From an uncultured Chthonomonas sp. (GTDB taxonomy: Bacteria > Armatimonadota > Chthonomonadetes > Chthonomonadales > Chthonomonadaceae), in the NCBI GenBank assembly GCA_903859705.1, contig CAIONQ010000044.1:1-63498 (forward strand): DNA of 63,498 bases, given 5' to 3'. Positions 7,820-17,355 of the stretch are shown here, piece after piece. The notes beneath the pieces are model-generated. The model was not told the DNA's origin and searched no databases. It saw nothing but the letters and a program-made list of their open reading frames with translations. Made by a program: the position numbers and the translations under genes. How positions within the stretch are numbered: position 1 is the first letter of the stretch; each line of letters begins with the position of its first letter.

Positions 7820-10283
7820 TGTTTTCCTCAGTATCCTCAATTGTCTGCTTCAACTCGGGCTGTGCTGGTTCCTGCGCTCGGGCTACTAATTCTGGTTCGG
7901 GCTGGGCCGTAGCCCGCAGCGCCTCTTCTGCTGTGCGTGCAGATATGCCCTCAAACTGCTTCAGCAAGGCGCGTGCTGCCTGCGTTGTTTCTTCCAGCTG
8001 GCCCGCCATAACTACAGATGTAATAGGAGTAAGGTTGGGTGTTGGTGGCAGGGCCGCCTCCAGCTGCTCTGTTGCAACCCCCTCTGGCGTTGGCACCGCA
8101 AGGCGCGGATAGGTAATGCGGCCGTGCATCATGGCTTCAAGCACATGCACAAACGCATCCGTTATCCCCTTAATATCTTTGAAAGTGATAGAACAATCAT
8201 CGAACTGGCCATCTTCTATCTTGCCGCGCACAATGCGGGCAATTTCGGCCTCCAGGCGCTCGCGCTTTGGCCTATCCAGGCAGCGGGTGGCTGCCTCAAC
8301 AGAATCGGCAAGCATTACAACGGCCGCTTCCCGCGTGCTGGGCTTTGGCCCTGGGTACCGAAACCGCTCTTCCAGCCCGGGGGGCGCCACATCGCTTCCG
8401 CCGCAATCCGTAAGTGCCTGGTGATAGAAATAGCCGATTAACGTTGTGCCGTGGTGGCTGGCGATAACATCTTGAATTTCCTGCGGAAGCCTGTGCTCAC
8501 GCGCCATGGTGAGGCCATCTTTAACATGGGCCGTAATAAATATGGCCGAAAGGGATGGGCTGAGGCGGCCGTGAACGTTGCCGTTGCGCTGGTTTTCTAC
8601 AAAGAACTCCGGCCTTTTCATTTTGCCAATATCGTGGTAGTAGCCCGCAACACGGCACAGGAGCGAATCGGCACCAATTGCCTGTGCGCCTGCCTCTGCC
8701 AGGGTTCCCACCATAATGCTGTGCGCGTAGGTGCCAGGTGCAATAGCGCAGAGCTGCTGCAGCAGGGGCCTATCTGATGACGACATCTCGAGCAGAGTTT
8801 GATGAGTAAGTATGCCGAACGGCTTCTCAACGGCAAGCACACCAAACCAATAAATGGATGTTGCGGCAAAGCCCATAACCGCCGCCCAGCAAGAGCCTGT
8901 AAGCAGCTCTGGCAGGCTATCTCGCATTAGCATTCCCATAAGGAATGCAAGGCCAAGGTTTGCGGAGCTTAATATTACCGAGGTGCTTAACAGGTTTGCG
9001 CGAGAGCGTACGCCCTGGCAGTTTGCTATGGCGGCAAGGCTGCTCATGAGAGTCATTACCGTAAATCGGATTTCGTTGTTCATTATCAGGCCGGAAAGCA
9101 CCGATAACAGCGCAACCACCATTACGGCTAGGGCGGTATCCAGCAGCACACTAACCAGCATGCCTGCCGCCGCAACACTCATCATTGCCAGGTAACCAAG
9201 CTGCCCGCCTGTTACCTGCAGGCCCAGCATGGCTGCGCCCACCTTTAACCCTATAACACTGAGGAGCACAATAAACGATAGCAGCGAGAGGCGCCTGATA
9301 TCCAGAAATAGTGCGGGCAGAGTGCGCTTGATATAAGCAGAAACCAGCAGCACCATGAGCGCGGCAACAATGCAAATTGCCGCACCGGTTTGAATCTCGA
9401 GGCGTGGATCCAGCATGCCAAGGCCCTGTAGTTTATCCAGGTGCTCTTGCCCAACATGTTCTCCCTGCCCAACAATGGTATCGCCGCGAACAATGCGGCC
9501 GTAAACCGGGGCCACATCTCTGCTGGCAGCCTCACGCACCGCCTCCGTACGCTTTCGGTTTAGGAGGCGGTTAGGCTGCAGGGCACGCTCTGCGGCGGCC
9601 TCGGCAACATGAACTTCCGTTTCTGAAGTAAAGGTATCCCGTGCAGAATCTCTTACATCCATGCGCGCATGGCGCAAATCTGCGGCCTGTGCTCCTGCAT
9701 CGGTGAGGTCCTTTATATCGCGATCCATTGCATCGCTTACAAGGTGCAGGGTGCTCTCTTTTAAGCGTTGATAAACGGTGGGCGGCATGATTGCCAGCGC
9801 ACGCAAATCCGTATCGTTTAACGATCCATTAAAATCTGTTTGAAGTTTCTGCAGTGCAAGCTCTTTGCGCCGGCCGGGCTCTGTGGCCATTGCGCGGGCT
9901 TGATCTACCCTGCCAAATAGCTCGTTTACAATTTTTGTGGCATTGGTTGCAGCGCGGTCATCCGTATCATACACAGCCGGTGTAGATAGGCGCGCTGCCT
10001 GGCGGTTTTGTTGGGTAGCAACCGTGTTAACAAATATTACGGAGCGCTGTGCTGTAATTTCACGCGGGCTTACATCGCCAAGATGCAGCTTAACTTTATC
10101 TGGCACCAGATGTACGGACATCACCACCGAAAGTATAAGGATGGTGGCAGTTACCAGCAGGGTTTTTTGCCAGTACAGGTGTGGTGAAGAGGCGTGTTCT
10201 GAACCCGTGCTTTCCTTTTTTCGCGTTGTAGCGAACTGGAAAAACCGTGGCCGTTCTGAGGGGTTATACAGAGGTTTTCTCAT
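7692..10283 (-). CDS. pgpH: 7TM-HD domain cyclic-di-AMP phosphodiesterase PgpH-like
   Basis: About 863 residues from the ATG at 10283; a GTG start 51 bp further upstream lacks a ribosome-binding site. The order is one N-terminal membrane helix (about residue 40-60), a large extracytoplasmic 7TMR-HDED domain, a block of seven membrane helices and a cytoplasmic HD phosphohydrolase domain with AGYYHDIGKMKRPEFF, AHVKDG and a later HHGTT motif. PgpH enzymes hydrolyse cyclic di-AMP. The C-terminal tail of about 120 residues is polar, and its last 43 codons overlap ybeY out of frame, so that part may have little function. It is the first gene of its operon, behind a perfect consensus promoter about 190 bp upstream. 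Confidence 0.9.
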   Translation of the reverse strand: MRKPLYNPSERPRFFQFATTRKKESTGSEHASSPHLYWQKTLLVTATILILSVVMSVHLVPDKVKLHLGDVSPREITAQRSVIFVNTVATQQNRQAARLSTPAVYDTDDRAATNATKIVNELFGRVDQARAMATEPGRRKELALQKLQTDFNGSLNDTDLRALAIMPPTVYQRLKESTLHLVSDAMDRDIKDLTDAGAQAADLRHARMDVRDSARDTFTSETEVHVAEAAAERALQPNRLLNRKRTEAVREAASRDVAPVYGRIVRGDTIVGQGEHVGQEHLDKLQGLGMLDPRLEIQTGAAICIVAALMVLLVSAYIKRTLPALFLDIRRLSLLSFIVLLSVIGLKVGAAMLGLQVTGGQLGYLAMMSVAAAGMLVSVLLDTALAVMVVALLSVLSGLIMNNEIRFTVMTLMSSLAAIANCQGVRSRANLLSTSVILSSANLGLAFLMGMLMRDSLPELLTGSCWAAVMGFAATSIYWFGVLAVEKPFGILTHQTLLEMSSSDRPLLQQLCAIAPGTYAHSIMVGTLAEAGAQAIGADSLLCRVAGYYHDIGKMKRPEFFVENQRNGNVHGRLSPSLSAIFITAHVKDGLTMAREHRLPQEIQDVIASHHGTTLIGYFYHQALTDCGGSDVAPPGLEERFRYPGPKPSTREAAVVMLADSVEAATRCLDRPKRERLEAEIARIVRGKIEDGQFDDCSITFKDIKGITDAFVHVLEAMMHGRITYPRLAVPTPEGVATEQLEAALPPTPNLTPITSVVMAGQLEETTQAARALLKQFEGISARTAEEALRATAQPEPELVARAQEPAQPELKQTIEDTEENNASTGDERAGYSGKDPAPAAGRQSPVAGGGPLQSGGLRTVNQ

Positions 10284-10701
10284 TGTGTCGCGCTCTGGGC
10301 CCGAGCTGCGCCAGTGGCACCCAATCTTAGGCACACACCGAAATAATGCAGTGAATTCGGATTACCTGAACAGTGAGGGCTCCCGGCCTTCTGGCCGACG
10401 ATCTCTCAAACCGGTTCCGTAAGCACACAGACCAGCTGTGTGACGAGGGGAGAACGACATCATTGCTAACAGTTATCGCTCAATTATATCTTATGCCCTA
10501 TAGCGTGTCAAGAAATCCCCGCTTGTACGGATTGTTACCCGCCCAATGTATATGATAAGCTAGATTTCAGGTGCTTAAAGGCAAGCCACAGCCACGGAGG
10601 GCATAATTTGTGGATACTGAACGACCTCAATAGATTCCAGAAACGCAGGATAACCATGCAGAGCACACAGTACATTGGCGTGTGCCTGAGGAGGAACGCT
10701 G
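10284..10701. other. divergent intergenic region, pgpH / M6 peptidase
   Basis: Holds the minus-strand consensus promoter and about 190 bp of pgpH leader. On the plus side I see a strong GAGGAGG ribosome-binding site at 10688-10694 for the peptidase but no clear promoter. No tRNA or riboswitch consensus was recognised. Confidence 0.5.
10483..10511 (-). promoter_or_regulatory. perfect consensus sigma-70 promoter of the pgpH operon
   Basis: Read on the minus strand: TTGACA (10511-10506), a 17-nt spacer and TATAAT (10488-10483). All twelve consensus positions match with ideal spacing. Transcription would start near 10476, leaving a leader of about 190 nt before the pgpH ATG. Confidence 0.85.
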
Positions 10702-11904
10702 CTGAACACCCTTCGTAAAATCTTTCACCCGATTATCTGGATCGGCATTTTGTGCCTGCTGCCAGCCGTTAATGCGCGCGCACAGGCAACCGAATCGTTT
10801 CTGGGGATGCAGATTCAGAAAGCACCTCACAGTGGATTGTGGGAAGGGCCAACAGATTACAGCACCAACCTGAAACCAACCGGTGTTGTGAAAGCGGTTA
10901 TGCTGTTTGCGCTTTTCCCAGATACTGTTATAAAAGAGGTGCCGCGTGATATCTACAACCGCCTTGTGCCAGAATCCCAGGCATTTTTAGGCCGAGTTTC
11001 TGGTGGGCAGATGCAGCTTAAGGTGGATACGGTTGACCAGTGGTTCCCGATGAATCACCCCACTACATGGCCGGGTTATGATTGCAGCGGGTTCAAAACC
11101 CAGAAGGCCTACCTGGCAGAAGTGATAAGCAAGGCGGCAGGCCAGGTTGATTTCCATAAGTATGACGTGGTTTATGTGGTAGGTTCGCTGGGCACCGGGC
11201 TGCCAAACTCCCCTACATTCATTGCCTCACCCGGGGATGGCATTAAGGTAAATGGTGCAGAAGTACGCCTGGGCGTAACCTTTGGGCGCGATTGCCGGGG
11301 GGCCAACTGGGGATGGCAAACGTTGTGCCATGAAACCGGGCACATATTCGGCTTGCCTGATCTGTATCTGTTTGGTGTGCCCGCAAAGCCTTACAAAAAC
11401 ATTCATGCAAGCGTTGGCTTCTGGGATTTAATGGGATTTCAGGCGGTGGGCAGCCCTTACCTTGCCTGGCAGCAGCGAAAGCTGACATGGCTAAAGGATA
11501 AGGATTTTGCCGTAATTGCACGGGGAACAAAACCGATCACTGTGTGGATTCGCCCCATTCTAAGCAGCGATAGAAAAGGGTATGCTGCTGCCGCCATCCC
11601 CATTTCTGATTCAGAAGCAATTGCCTGCGAGGTAAGGCAGCGGGACCCGGTGGATACCAACCCTGCCGATACTGGTTTGCTGGTTTACCGTGTTTCGCTG
11701 AAGGCTGAATCTGGCCATGGCCCCATTACCATACTGCCTGCAGCCGCCGATGATCTTGTGCCCGCCCAGGAACGTAAGTTCATAACACTTTACAATGCTT
11801 TGTACACTGCAGCGGCAACAATTGAGCTGAAGCAGGAGGGCGTAACTATCTCGATACTTGGCCGCCGAGAGGATGGAGCTATTCAGATAAGGGTGGCCCA
11901 CTGA
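10702..11904 (+). CDS. secreted M6-family (immune inhibitor A-like) metalloprotease
   Basis: A 400-residue protein with the zinc motif HETGHIFGLPDLY (His210, Glu211, His214), matching the HExxHxxGLPD signature of M6 peptidases related to immune inhibitor A. The proposed start is CTG at 10702: it follows GAGGAGG by 7 nt, there is no in-frame ATG, GTG or TTG between the upstream stop and the signal sequence, and it adds a complete signal peptide (IIWIGILCLLPAVNARAQ). The first internal candidate, TTG at 10750, would cut the signal in half. CTG at 10699 or ACG at 10696 are alternatives. The enzyme is probably exported; its substrate is unknown. It converges with the esterase gene 19 bp downstream. 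Confidence 0.8.
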   Translation: MNTLRKIFHPIIWIGILCLLPAVNARAQATESFLGMQIQKAPHSGLWEGPTDYSTNLKPTGVVKAVMLFALFPDTVIKEVPRDIYNRLVPESQAFLGRVSGGQMQLKVDTVDQWFPMNHPTTWPGYDCSGFKTQKAYLAEVISKAAGQVDFHKYDVVYVVGSLGTGLPNSPTFIASPGDGIKVNGAEVRLGVTFGRDCRGANWGWQTLCHETGHIFGLPDLYLFGVPAKPYKNIHASVGFWDLMGFQAVGSPYLAWQQRKLTWLKDKDFAVIARGTKPITVWIRPILSSDRKGYAAAAIPISDSEAIACEVRQRDPVDTNPADTGLLVYRVSLKAESGHGPITILPAAADDLVPAQERKFITLYNALYTAAATIELKQEGVTISILGRREDGAIQIRVAH

Positions 11905-11923
11905 ATTGAAACGAAAGCACAGC

Positions 11924-12985
11924 CTACTTGCCCGGCTGCAGCCAGCGCGTAAACCAGGCAACGAGTGCACGGTGATGTTCAGATGTAACCGTGTGCCCAC
12001 TGTGCTCCGTAATCATGGTTTGAAACGCATCTGAACCGTGCTGTTGCTGGTATGCATTGCCAATTACCTCGAAGGCGACTTTTGCACCCTTGATTGGAGC
12101 TACAGGGTCTTCATCTCCGCCAATTACCAGCAGCGGAAGCGGGGCCCGGGCAGCAAGGATATCCTGGCAATCGTATTTGGATGGCACGCCAGGCATCCAC
12201 TTATCCCAGGCGGCAGCCACTACTGCGGGCGACACCTCTTTTTCGCCCATGGCATCGCGCACGCCATTAAATGCGGATTGCAGATTTGCTACGCGTTGTT
12301 TGTAGCCCATATTTGCAAGCTGCCAGCGCCAGGAACATACAGAGAGGCAGGGCACGAGCACTTTTACCCTGGGATCTGCGCTAACCATCCAGGCAGTGTG
12401 GCCACCCAGCGAAATCCCCATAACACCAATGCGTTTCTTATCCACATCGGTGCGCGTTTCAAGGTAATCGATGGTTTTCCAGGTATCCCAGGCTGTATCC
12501 CACAGATAGGGGTGTTCTTTGCTGGTACGGAATGCCTCCACCATCGCCTTACTGAGATCGCCGGAACGTTCGCCATGATAGCGTGCATCCAGGGCACAGG
12601 CAACAAAGCCAAGCCGCGCATATTCCTCTAAATCGCCGGTAAATCCCTCTTTATTTCCGCCGAGGCCGTGCAGGCATATTACAACCGGATGCCGTTTAAC
12701 GGCTGAAGACACGGGCGTGGCCAGCAAAATGGGTACTCGTACGCCATCTTCTGAGGAGATGGTTATCTTTTCAAACCGAACTCCATTTCCTTCCCTGCCA
12801 CTTATTACTTGCGGTGAAAGGGCCACTGCGGGGCGTTTGAACTCTTTACGAAATGCCGCCAGCAGCTTCTGGTTTGCGGCTGGCTGAGAACCCGCATTGG
12901 GTGTGCCACAAAACAATAATCCCGCCACTACCAGCGCAGTTGTGCTGGCCAGCAGGCGGGATGCAGAGTGGAGCAGGTGTTTCAA
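11924..12985 (-). CDS. secreted alpha/beta hydrolase, dienelactone-hydrolase/acetyl-esterase type
   Basis: A 353-residue protein with a signal peptide (LLASTTALVVAGLLFCGTPN; a lipobox is unlikely). The hydrolase core has an oxyanion region (PVVICLHGLGGNKEG), the nucleophile elbow GISLGG, an acid position near VIGGDEDPVAP and a catalytic His in TEHSGHTVTSEHH. The arrangement resembles dienelactone hydrolases and carbohydrate acetyl esterases, so de-esterification of a polysaccharide or xenobiotic ester is plausible. It starts with TTG behind GGAGGAAG. It lies 27 bp downstream of ispDF on the same strand, probably as the last gene of that transcript, although its function does not connect to isoprenoid synthesis. 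Confidence 0.78.
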   Translation of the reverse strand: MKHLLHSASRLLASTTALVVAGLLFCGTPNAGSQPAANQKLLAAFRKEFKRPAVALSPQVISGREGNGVRFEKITISSEDGVRVPILLATPVSSAVKRHPVVICLHGLGGNKEGFTGDLEEYARLGFVACALDARYHGERSGDLSKAMVEAFRTSKEHPYLWDTAWDTWKTIDYLETRTDVDKKRIGVMGISLGGHTAWMVSADPRVKVLVPCLSVCSWRWQLANMGYKQRVANLQSAFNGVRDAMGEKEVSPAVVAAAWDKWMPGVPSKYDCQDILAARAPLPLLVIGGDEDPVAPIKGAKVAFEVIGNAYQQQHGSDAFQTMITEHSGHTVTSEHHRALVAWFTRWLQPGK

Positions 12986-13012
12986 TACGCTTCCTCCATA
13001 ATGGCAATTGGT

Positions 13013-14245
13013 TTAGCGGCGTATGGTTGCCACAGCCCAGCAGGCAATGCCCTCTTTACGGCCAACAAACCCCATTTTTTCTGAAGTTGTTGCCTTAACG
13101 CTTATCCTATCTGCCTCAATACCCAGTTCGGCCGCCATGGCCTCTTGCATGGCAATGCGGTGCGGCATCAGTTTTGGGGCTTCGGCAACGGCAGTGGCAT
13201 CCACGTTCACAACGGTCCAGCCAAGTTCTGCCAGCCTATCTCTCACAACCGCAAGCAATTTGAGGCTGGAGATGTTTTTAAAGGCATTATCGGTATTGGG
13301 AAACAGGATGCCGATATCCCCGAGAGAGGCAGCACCAAGCAGGGCATCGCACACGGCATGCAGGATCACATCGGCATCGCTGTGCCCATCCAGCCCACGA
13401 TCATGCGGTATGGCTATGCCGCCGAGATAAAGCGTGCGCCCCGCCTCGGGGCTGGCGAATTGATGTACATCATAACCGAATCCCGTTCGCACTTCAGATT
13501 CTCCAAGTAACTTTTCAGCCAGCGCAACATCTTCTGGCCTTGTAACTTTGATATTATGTGATTCGCCGGCGGCAATGGCCACCGTGCCGCCATTGGCTTC
13601 AATTAGCGAAGCCTCATCAGTTGGTTCTGGCCCACCTGATCCGCGGGCATCCAGCGCGGTATACGCAGCCTCAAGCACGCCGCGCAACGCACCCTGTGGA
13701 GTTTGCACCGCCACCAGCGTAGTATCGGCTATGCCGTTTGCTTCGGAAATGCGTGGAACCGTGGCGTGCACAATGCCGTTTGCATCAACGCGCTTAACGG
13801 TATCTGCCACCGGGGTACCCGGCACAGATGCCCCGTGGTGTGCAGCAACAGATATAACATTGGAGATTACCGTGGCGCTTACAAGCGGACGGGCAGCATC
13901 GTGCACAAGCACAAGATCGATATCTGCAGGCAGAGCGTTGAGGCCACAGCGTACCGATTCTGTACGTGTGTTGCCGCCGGCAACCACAGCAACTACTCTG
14001 GGGAACCGGGCCGCAGTTTCCTGAACGCGCTCCAGCTCATCGGCGCCTGCTGCTATCACTATAGCGGCCACCTCTGAATGCGCCTGAAAGGCGGCCAGGG
14101 TTCTTTCTAGAACCGTGCGGCCGCCCAATTTCACCCAGATCTTGTTTTCTGTACTACCGAATCTTCTTGCCCGGCCCGCGGCGGGGATAACCACTCCCAC
14201 CCTGTGCTGTGTAACCGCCGTTATCCCGGCCGGCTCCGTAGTCAT
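13013..14245 (-). CDS. ispDF: bifunctional IspD/IspF of the MEP isoprenoid pathway
   Basis: About 410 residues in two domains. The N-terminal IspD part (about 15-235) begins with the nucleotide-binding loop VIPAAGRARRFGS and has VLVHDAARPLVS; it makes CDP-methylerythritol from MEP and CTP. The C-terminal IspF part (about 250-408) has the zinc motif GFGYDVHQF, HSDADVILHAVCDALLG and a TTSEKMGFVGR tail; it makes MEcPP. I chose the ATG at 14245, which has GGAG 9-10 nt upstream; a longer in-frame start at 14287 is possible. Either start lies inside the 3' end of the PIN/TRAM gene in another frame. The fusion is known in several bacterial groups. It supplies precursors for the terpenoid-like genes further right. 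Confidence 0.92.
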   Translation of the reverse strand: MTTEPAGITAVTQHRVGVVIPAAGRARRFGSTENKIWVKLGGRTVLERTLAAFQAHSEVAAIVIAAGADELERVQETAARFPRVVAVVAGGNTRTESVRCGLNALPADIDLVLVHDAARPLVSATVISNVISVAAHHGASVPGTPVADTVKRVDANGIVHATVPRISEANGIADTTLVAVQTPQGALRGVLEAAYTALDARGSGGPEPTDEASLIEANGGTVAIAAGESHNIKVTRPEDVALAEKLLGESEVRTGFGYDVHQFASPEAGRTLYLGGIAIPHDRGLDGHSDADVILHAVCDALLGAASLGDIGILFPNTDNAFKNISSLKLLAVVRDRLAELGWTVVNVDATAVAEAPKLMPHRIAMQEAMAAELGIEADRISVKATTSEKMGFVGRKEGIACWAVATIRR

Positions 14246-15386
14246 GCCCGTCTCCATCTCCGTCATCGCCATTGCGCACGCGCGCAAATATCATTTTGCC
14301 AGCCACTGTTTGCAGCACGCTGGTAACTACCACACCGAGTGTGGAGTTTATGTACCTGCGGCCATCTTCAACAACGATCATGGTGCCATCATCCAGATAA
14401 GCAACGCCCTGATTGGGCTCTTTGCCTTCCTTTACAATAGCTATTGTCATCTCCTCACCCGGTAAAACTACTGGTTTTACCGCGTTGGCAAGCTCGTTAA
14501 CGTTCAAAACCTGCACACCCTGAAGGGCGGCCACCTTGTTAAGGTTAAAATCGTTGGTAACAATGGGGCATTTTAGTGCTTTTGCAAGCTTAACAAGGCG
14601 GGTATCCACCTCATCGTTTGCGGCGGATTTATCCAGTGCTTTATCCCAGCTGCGCACAACCAGGGGAAACTCCTTCTGCATACCGTTCAGGATATCCAGG
14701 CCGCGCCGGCCACGGGCGCGCTTGAGTCCATCGCCAGAATCGGCGATATGCTGAAGCTCATCCAGCACAAAGCCAGGTACATACAGCGTGCCTTCAATAA
14801 AGCCCGTTCTGCACACATCGGCAATGCGGCCATCGATGATTACATTGGTATCAAGGATTTTTGCATTGGCTGCAAACGCGGGCTCTTCGGTAGCCTGCGG
14901 GGCTGCCACAGACCCTCCACGCGATAGAATAAGCATGAGCTCATTCTTCATACTGGTCATAGCAACGATGCCAAGATAAACCAGAATAACGTTTACTAGC
15001 ACCAGCATGCCAACTTTGAAGAATGGCATGGCGGCCGTGCTGCTTACAAGCTGATCTATTGGCAGAGAAACAAAAATTCCGAGGGCTGCACCAATTGCAA
15101 CCGCTATTTTATCTACCGCGGCCATGCGCTCGAGAGAGCGGCCACCTTCAATAATCAGATCGCCTATTCTCGGCCCCACCCAGAAACCAAGCAGCAAACC
15201 AACCGCAGTTAGCATAACGGTTACTTCGGTTTGATAACTGGGAATGTTCTCGATTAGGTACTGCCCGCTGGGCAGAAAACCGATAGAAGGCAAAATGTGC
15301 AGCTGCAGCCCGGTTGTGGTGCCGAGGCCGCCAAGCAGCAAGCAAAGTATCAGCGTAAATATTGCTCTGAAGCTAAACCAACGCAT
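14154..15386 (-). CDS. yacL: YacL-like PIN/TRAM membrane protein
   Basis: A 410-residue protein with four N-terminal membrane segments (about residues 8-30, 55-75, 90-115 and 122-145), a PIN domain starting at AKILDTNVIIDGRIADV with further acidic residues in FVLDELQHIAD and IVTNDFNLN, and a C-terminal TRAM domain (GVAYLDDGTMIVVEDG). PIN domains are Mg-dependent RNases; this membrane family commonly neighbours ispD/ispF, as here. The ATG has a strong GAGGAGGTGA site. The C-terminal tail is Gly/Asp-rich and overlaps the ispDF start by 92 bp out of frame. The RNA target is unknown. Confidence 0.88.
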   Translation of the reverse strand: MRWFSFRAIFTLILCLLLGGLGTTTGLQLHILPSIGFLPSGQYLIENIPSYQTEVTVMLTAVGLLLGFWVGPRIGDLIIEGGRSLERMAAVDKIAVAIGAALGIFVSLPIDQLVSSTAAMPFFKVGMLVLVNVILVYLGIVAMTSMKNELMLILSRGGSVAAPQATEEPAFAANAKILDTNVIIDGRIADVCRTGFIEGTLYVPGFVLDELQHIADSGDGLKRARGRRGLDILNGMQKEFPLVVRSWDKALDKSAANDEVDTRLVKLAKALKCPIVTNDFNLNKVAALQGVQVLNVNELANAVKPVVLPGEEMTIAIVKEGKEPNQGVAYLDDGTMIVVEDGRRYINSTLGVVVTSVLQTVAGKMIFARVRNGDDGDGDGHDYGAGRDNGGYTAQGGSGYPRRGPGKKIR

Positions 15387-15491
15387 GTTTCGGTCACCTC
15401 CTCTCTCAGCAGTTTAGGATTGCTTCAATTGCCGCTGTATTGCGGCACAGGCCAGTTTGCAGGGGTAAGCGCTACCTGCATGGCGAAAATA

Positions 15492-17027
15492 TTATTTCAG
15501 TTCTATTTGCAGTTTGCCGATAACCGAAACCGCATCGTACATTTCGGTAACTTCGCCCTGAGCAAACTTGATATGGGTTGCATCTGTATAATCGATGCCA
15601 AGGGTACGATCGTAAAGAGTGGGATCTATTGCCACCCACTTGCCTACAAAGCACTCTGCCCATGCATGATAGTAAAATGCGGGTTTTCCGCTTAGCTCTG
15701 CATACACAACCCCGGCACACAGCCTTGTTGGTATGCCTGCAATGCGTGCCAACGCCGCATACAGCGTGGCATAATCGCGGCATACGCCCCGCTTGCGTGC
15801 AAATACATCCGCGGCTGATCTTGGAACAGCGATGGAGGCATCGGGCGTCATGTTTTGATGCACCCAATCTCTAAGTGCGAGAGCTACCTTGTAGGAGTTC
15901 GTCTCGCTTCCGCGCACACTCAGCGCCACCTGCTTGAGTGCAGGTGAGTCTGTATTCAGATACGCAGCTCTGGAGAGATACTTCGCCATATCTGGCTGAG
16001 TAATTGGCAGTGTCAACGCCTGAGATGCGGTAATTGCCTCTGCAGATACATGCACATCCACTTTTAAGGGTGGAGTATCACCAGAAATTATCCGTTCTTG
16101 CTGTCGTTCATCTGAAAGCACAAGTCGTTTATCCGGTATTCCGGAGAGCACTGCCGATAGCTCTTTTAGCCTTCTTGGGTCGTCTATAGCTTTTTCCGTT
16201 GTTACCGAGGTAGCAACAGCCATATCTCTGGAAGGCGTGTACCCCGGCGTGCTTTCAGATTTAGCACCGGGGCTAACAAACGACGTATTGAGCGCATGCG
16301 CTTTAGATTCAGACGTCATTACAAGCTTTAATGGTCCAAATGCCATTTCAGCTTTTAGCGTATTTCCTGCAGCATCCATCCAAACTGTAGAATCGCCAAC
16401 CTGCAGGGTTTCCCTGGTCTTAAATACGGGTGTTTTATGGCCAGCTTCATCCAGGATCTCTTCTCTGCCAACTACTTCAGAATGCACTTTCTGCAGTGTA
16501 ATGGTGGATGGATCCAGAGTGTACACATCAAAAGTCAGCCCTGTGGTCAGCTTTCGGCCAGCAACGGCAAAGTCTACACTGCCTGCAAGGCTTGCCCCGG
16601 GGGGAATAGCCACGGTTTTAATTGTGGCCTCTGCGCCGGTGCCGATATGACAAACAATTTTGTGCTGCGTATAATCGTAATCCGCAACCAGGTGGATGCT
16701 GCTTCCGTTGGAGGAAACGTTCATAGTCTGGGTAAGCGGCTGGTGGGTAAGGTTTGAGATGGTAACGGAGCTTTCGTCTGTTTCCACTGAAGTGCCAAGC
16801 AAGGTCATTTTGATGACGCTTCGCGTGGTTTCCTTAATAGCCGCTTTGCCGTTAAACGTAGTTGGAGAGGTGGTTTCAGAAGCCCAGCCAACTTTGCTGC
16901 CGGACATGTAGATGCCGGTCCAATCTGTTTTTGTTGTAACAGGCTGTGCAGCATGCGCCAATAACGGGGAGGCAGCACAAAGCATCAACCCAAAGGCGGT
17001 AATAAGGAGGCCCGTATGGAGCGGCAT
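15492..17027 (-). CDS. secreted transglutaminase-like protein
   Basis: A 511-residue protein starting at the ATG at 17027 (AGGGG upstream) with a signal peptide (LLITAFGLMLCAASPLLAHA). The first about 330 residues are beta-rich without a recognised family. The C-terminal part is a transglutaminase/cysteine-protease core with the triad in RGVCRDYATLYAAL (Cys), AFYYHAWAE (His) and VAIDPTL (Asp). Such domains cleave or cross-link peptide side chains in the envelope; the substrate is unknown. It may be cotranscribed with yacL and ispDF (105-bp gap) from the extended -10 promoter at 17181-17189. Confidence 0.82.
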   Translation of the reverse strand: MPLHTGLLITAFGLMLCAASPLLAHAAQPVTTKTDWTGIYMSGSKVGWASETTSPTTFNGKAAIKETTRSVIKMTLLGTSVETDESSVTISNLTHQPLTQTMNVSSNGSSIHLVADYDYTQHKIVCHIGTGAEATIKTVAIPPGASLAGSVDFAVAGRKLTTGLTFDVYTLDPSTITLQKVHSEVVGREEILDEAGHKTPVFKTRETLQVGDSTVWMDAAGNTLKAEMAFGPLKLVMTSESKAHALNTSFVSPGAKSESTPGYTPSRDMAVATSVTTEKAIDDPRRLKELSAVLSGIPDKRLVLSDERQQERIISGDTPPLKVDVHVSAEAITASQALTLPITQPDMAKYLSRAAYLNTDSPALKQVALSVRGSETNSYKVALALRDWVHQNMTPDASIAVPRSAADVFARKRGVCRDYATLYAALARIAGIPTRLCAGVVYAELSGKPAFYYHAWAECFVGKWVAIDPTLYDRTLGIDYTDATHIKFAQGEVTEMYDAVSVIGKLQIELK

Positions 17028-17180
17028 AGTGTGGCCCCTGAAGTATCGGCAGTAATTTCGGCCATTCAACATCACGGGGAGGCTCCTCTGAAACACAGAA
17101 ATCAGGCAAGCGCACTCAAATCGAAAACCCGCTGATGACCTATATGCACGCACGGAGCCCTCAGTGGCAATCGCAGACTA

Positions 17181-17189
17181 ATTATACCA
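17181..17189 (-). promoter_or_regulatory. extended -10 promoter for the transglutaminase gene
   Basis: On the minus strand the sequence reads TGGTATAAT, a perfect TGnTATAAT extended -10. The -35 region is weak, as often with extended -10 promoters. The leader would be about 145 nt. Confidence 0.6.
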
Positions 17190-17355
17190 CGCGAAGATGC
17201 TCGGAATTAGGCACGCCAGAGGCATGTAACAGAAGTAAGATGTGCAGTATCATACCGTAGTAATTCGCGGCTAACAAGTGCCCTAATGCTGCCTTTTTGA
17301 GGCAAATTACCCGATTTGCCGAAGGCATAGGGAGACCAAATGCCCGCTGGCTACA

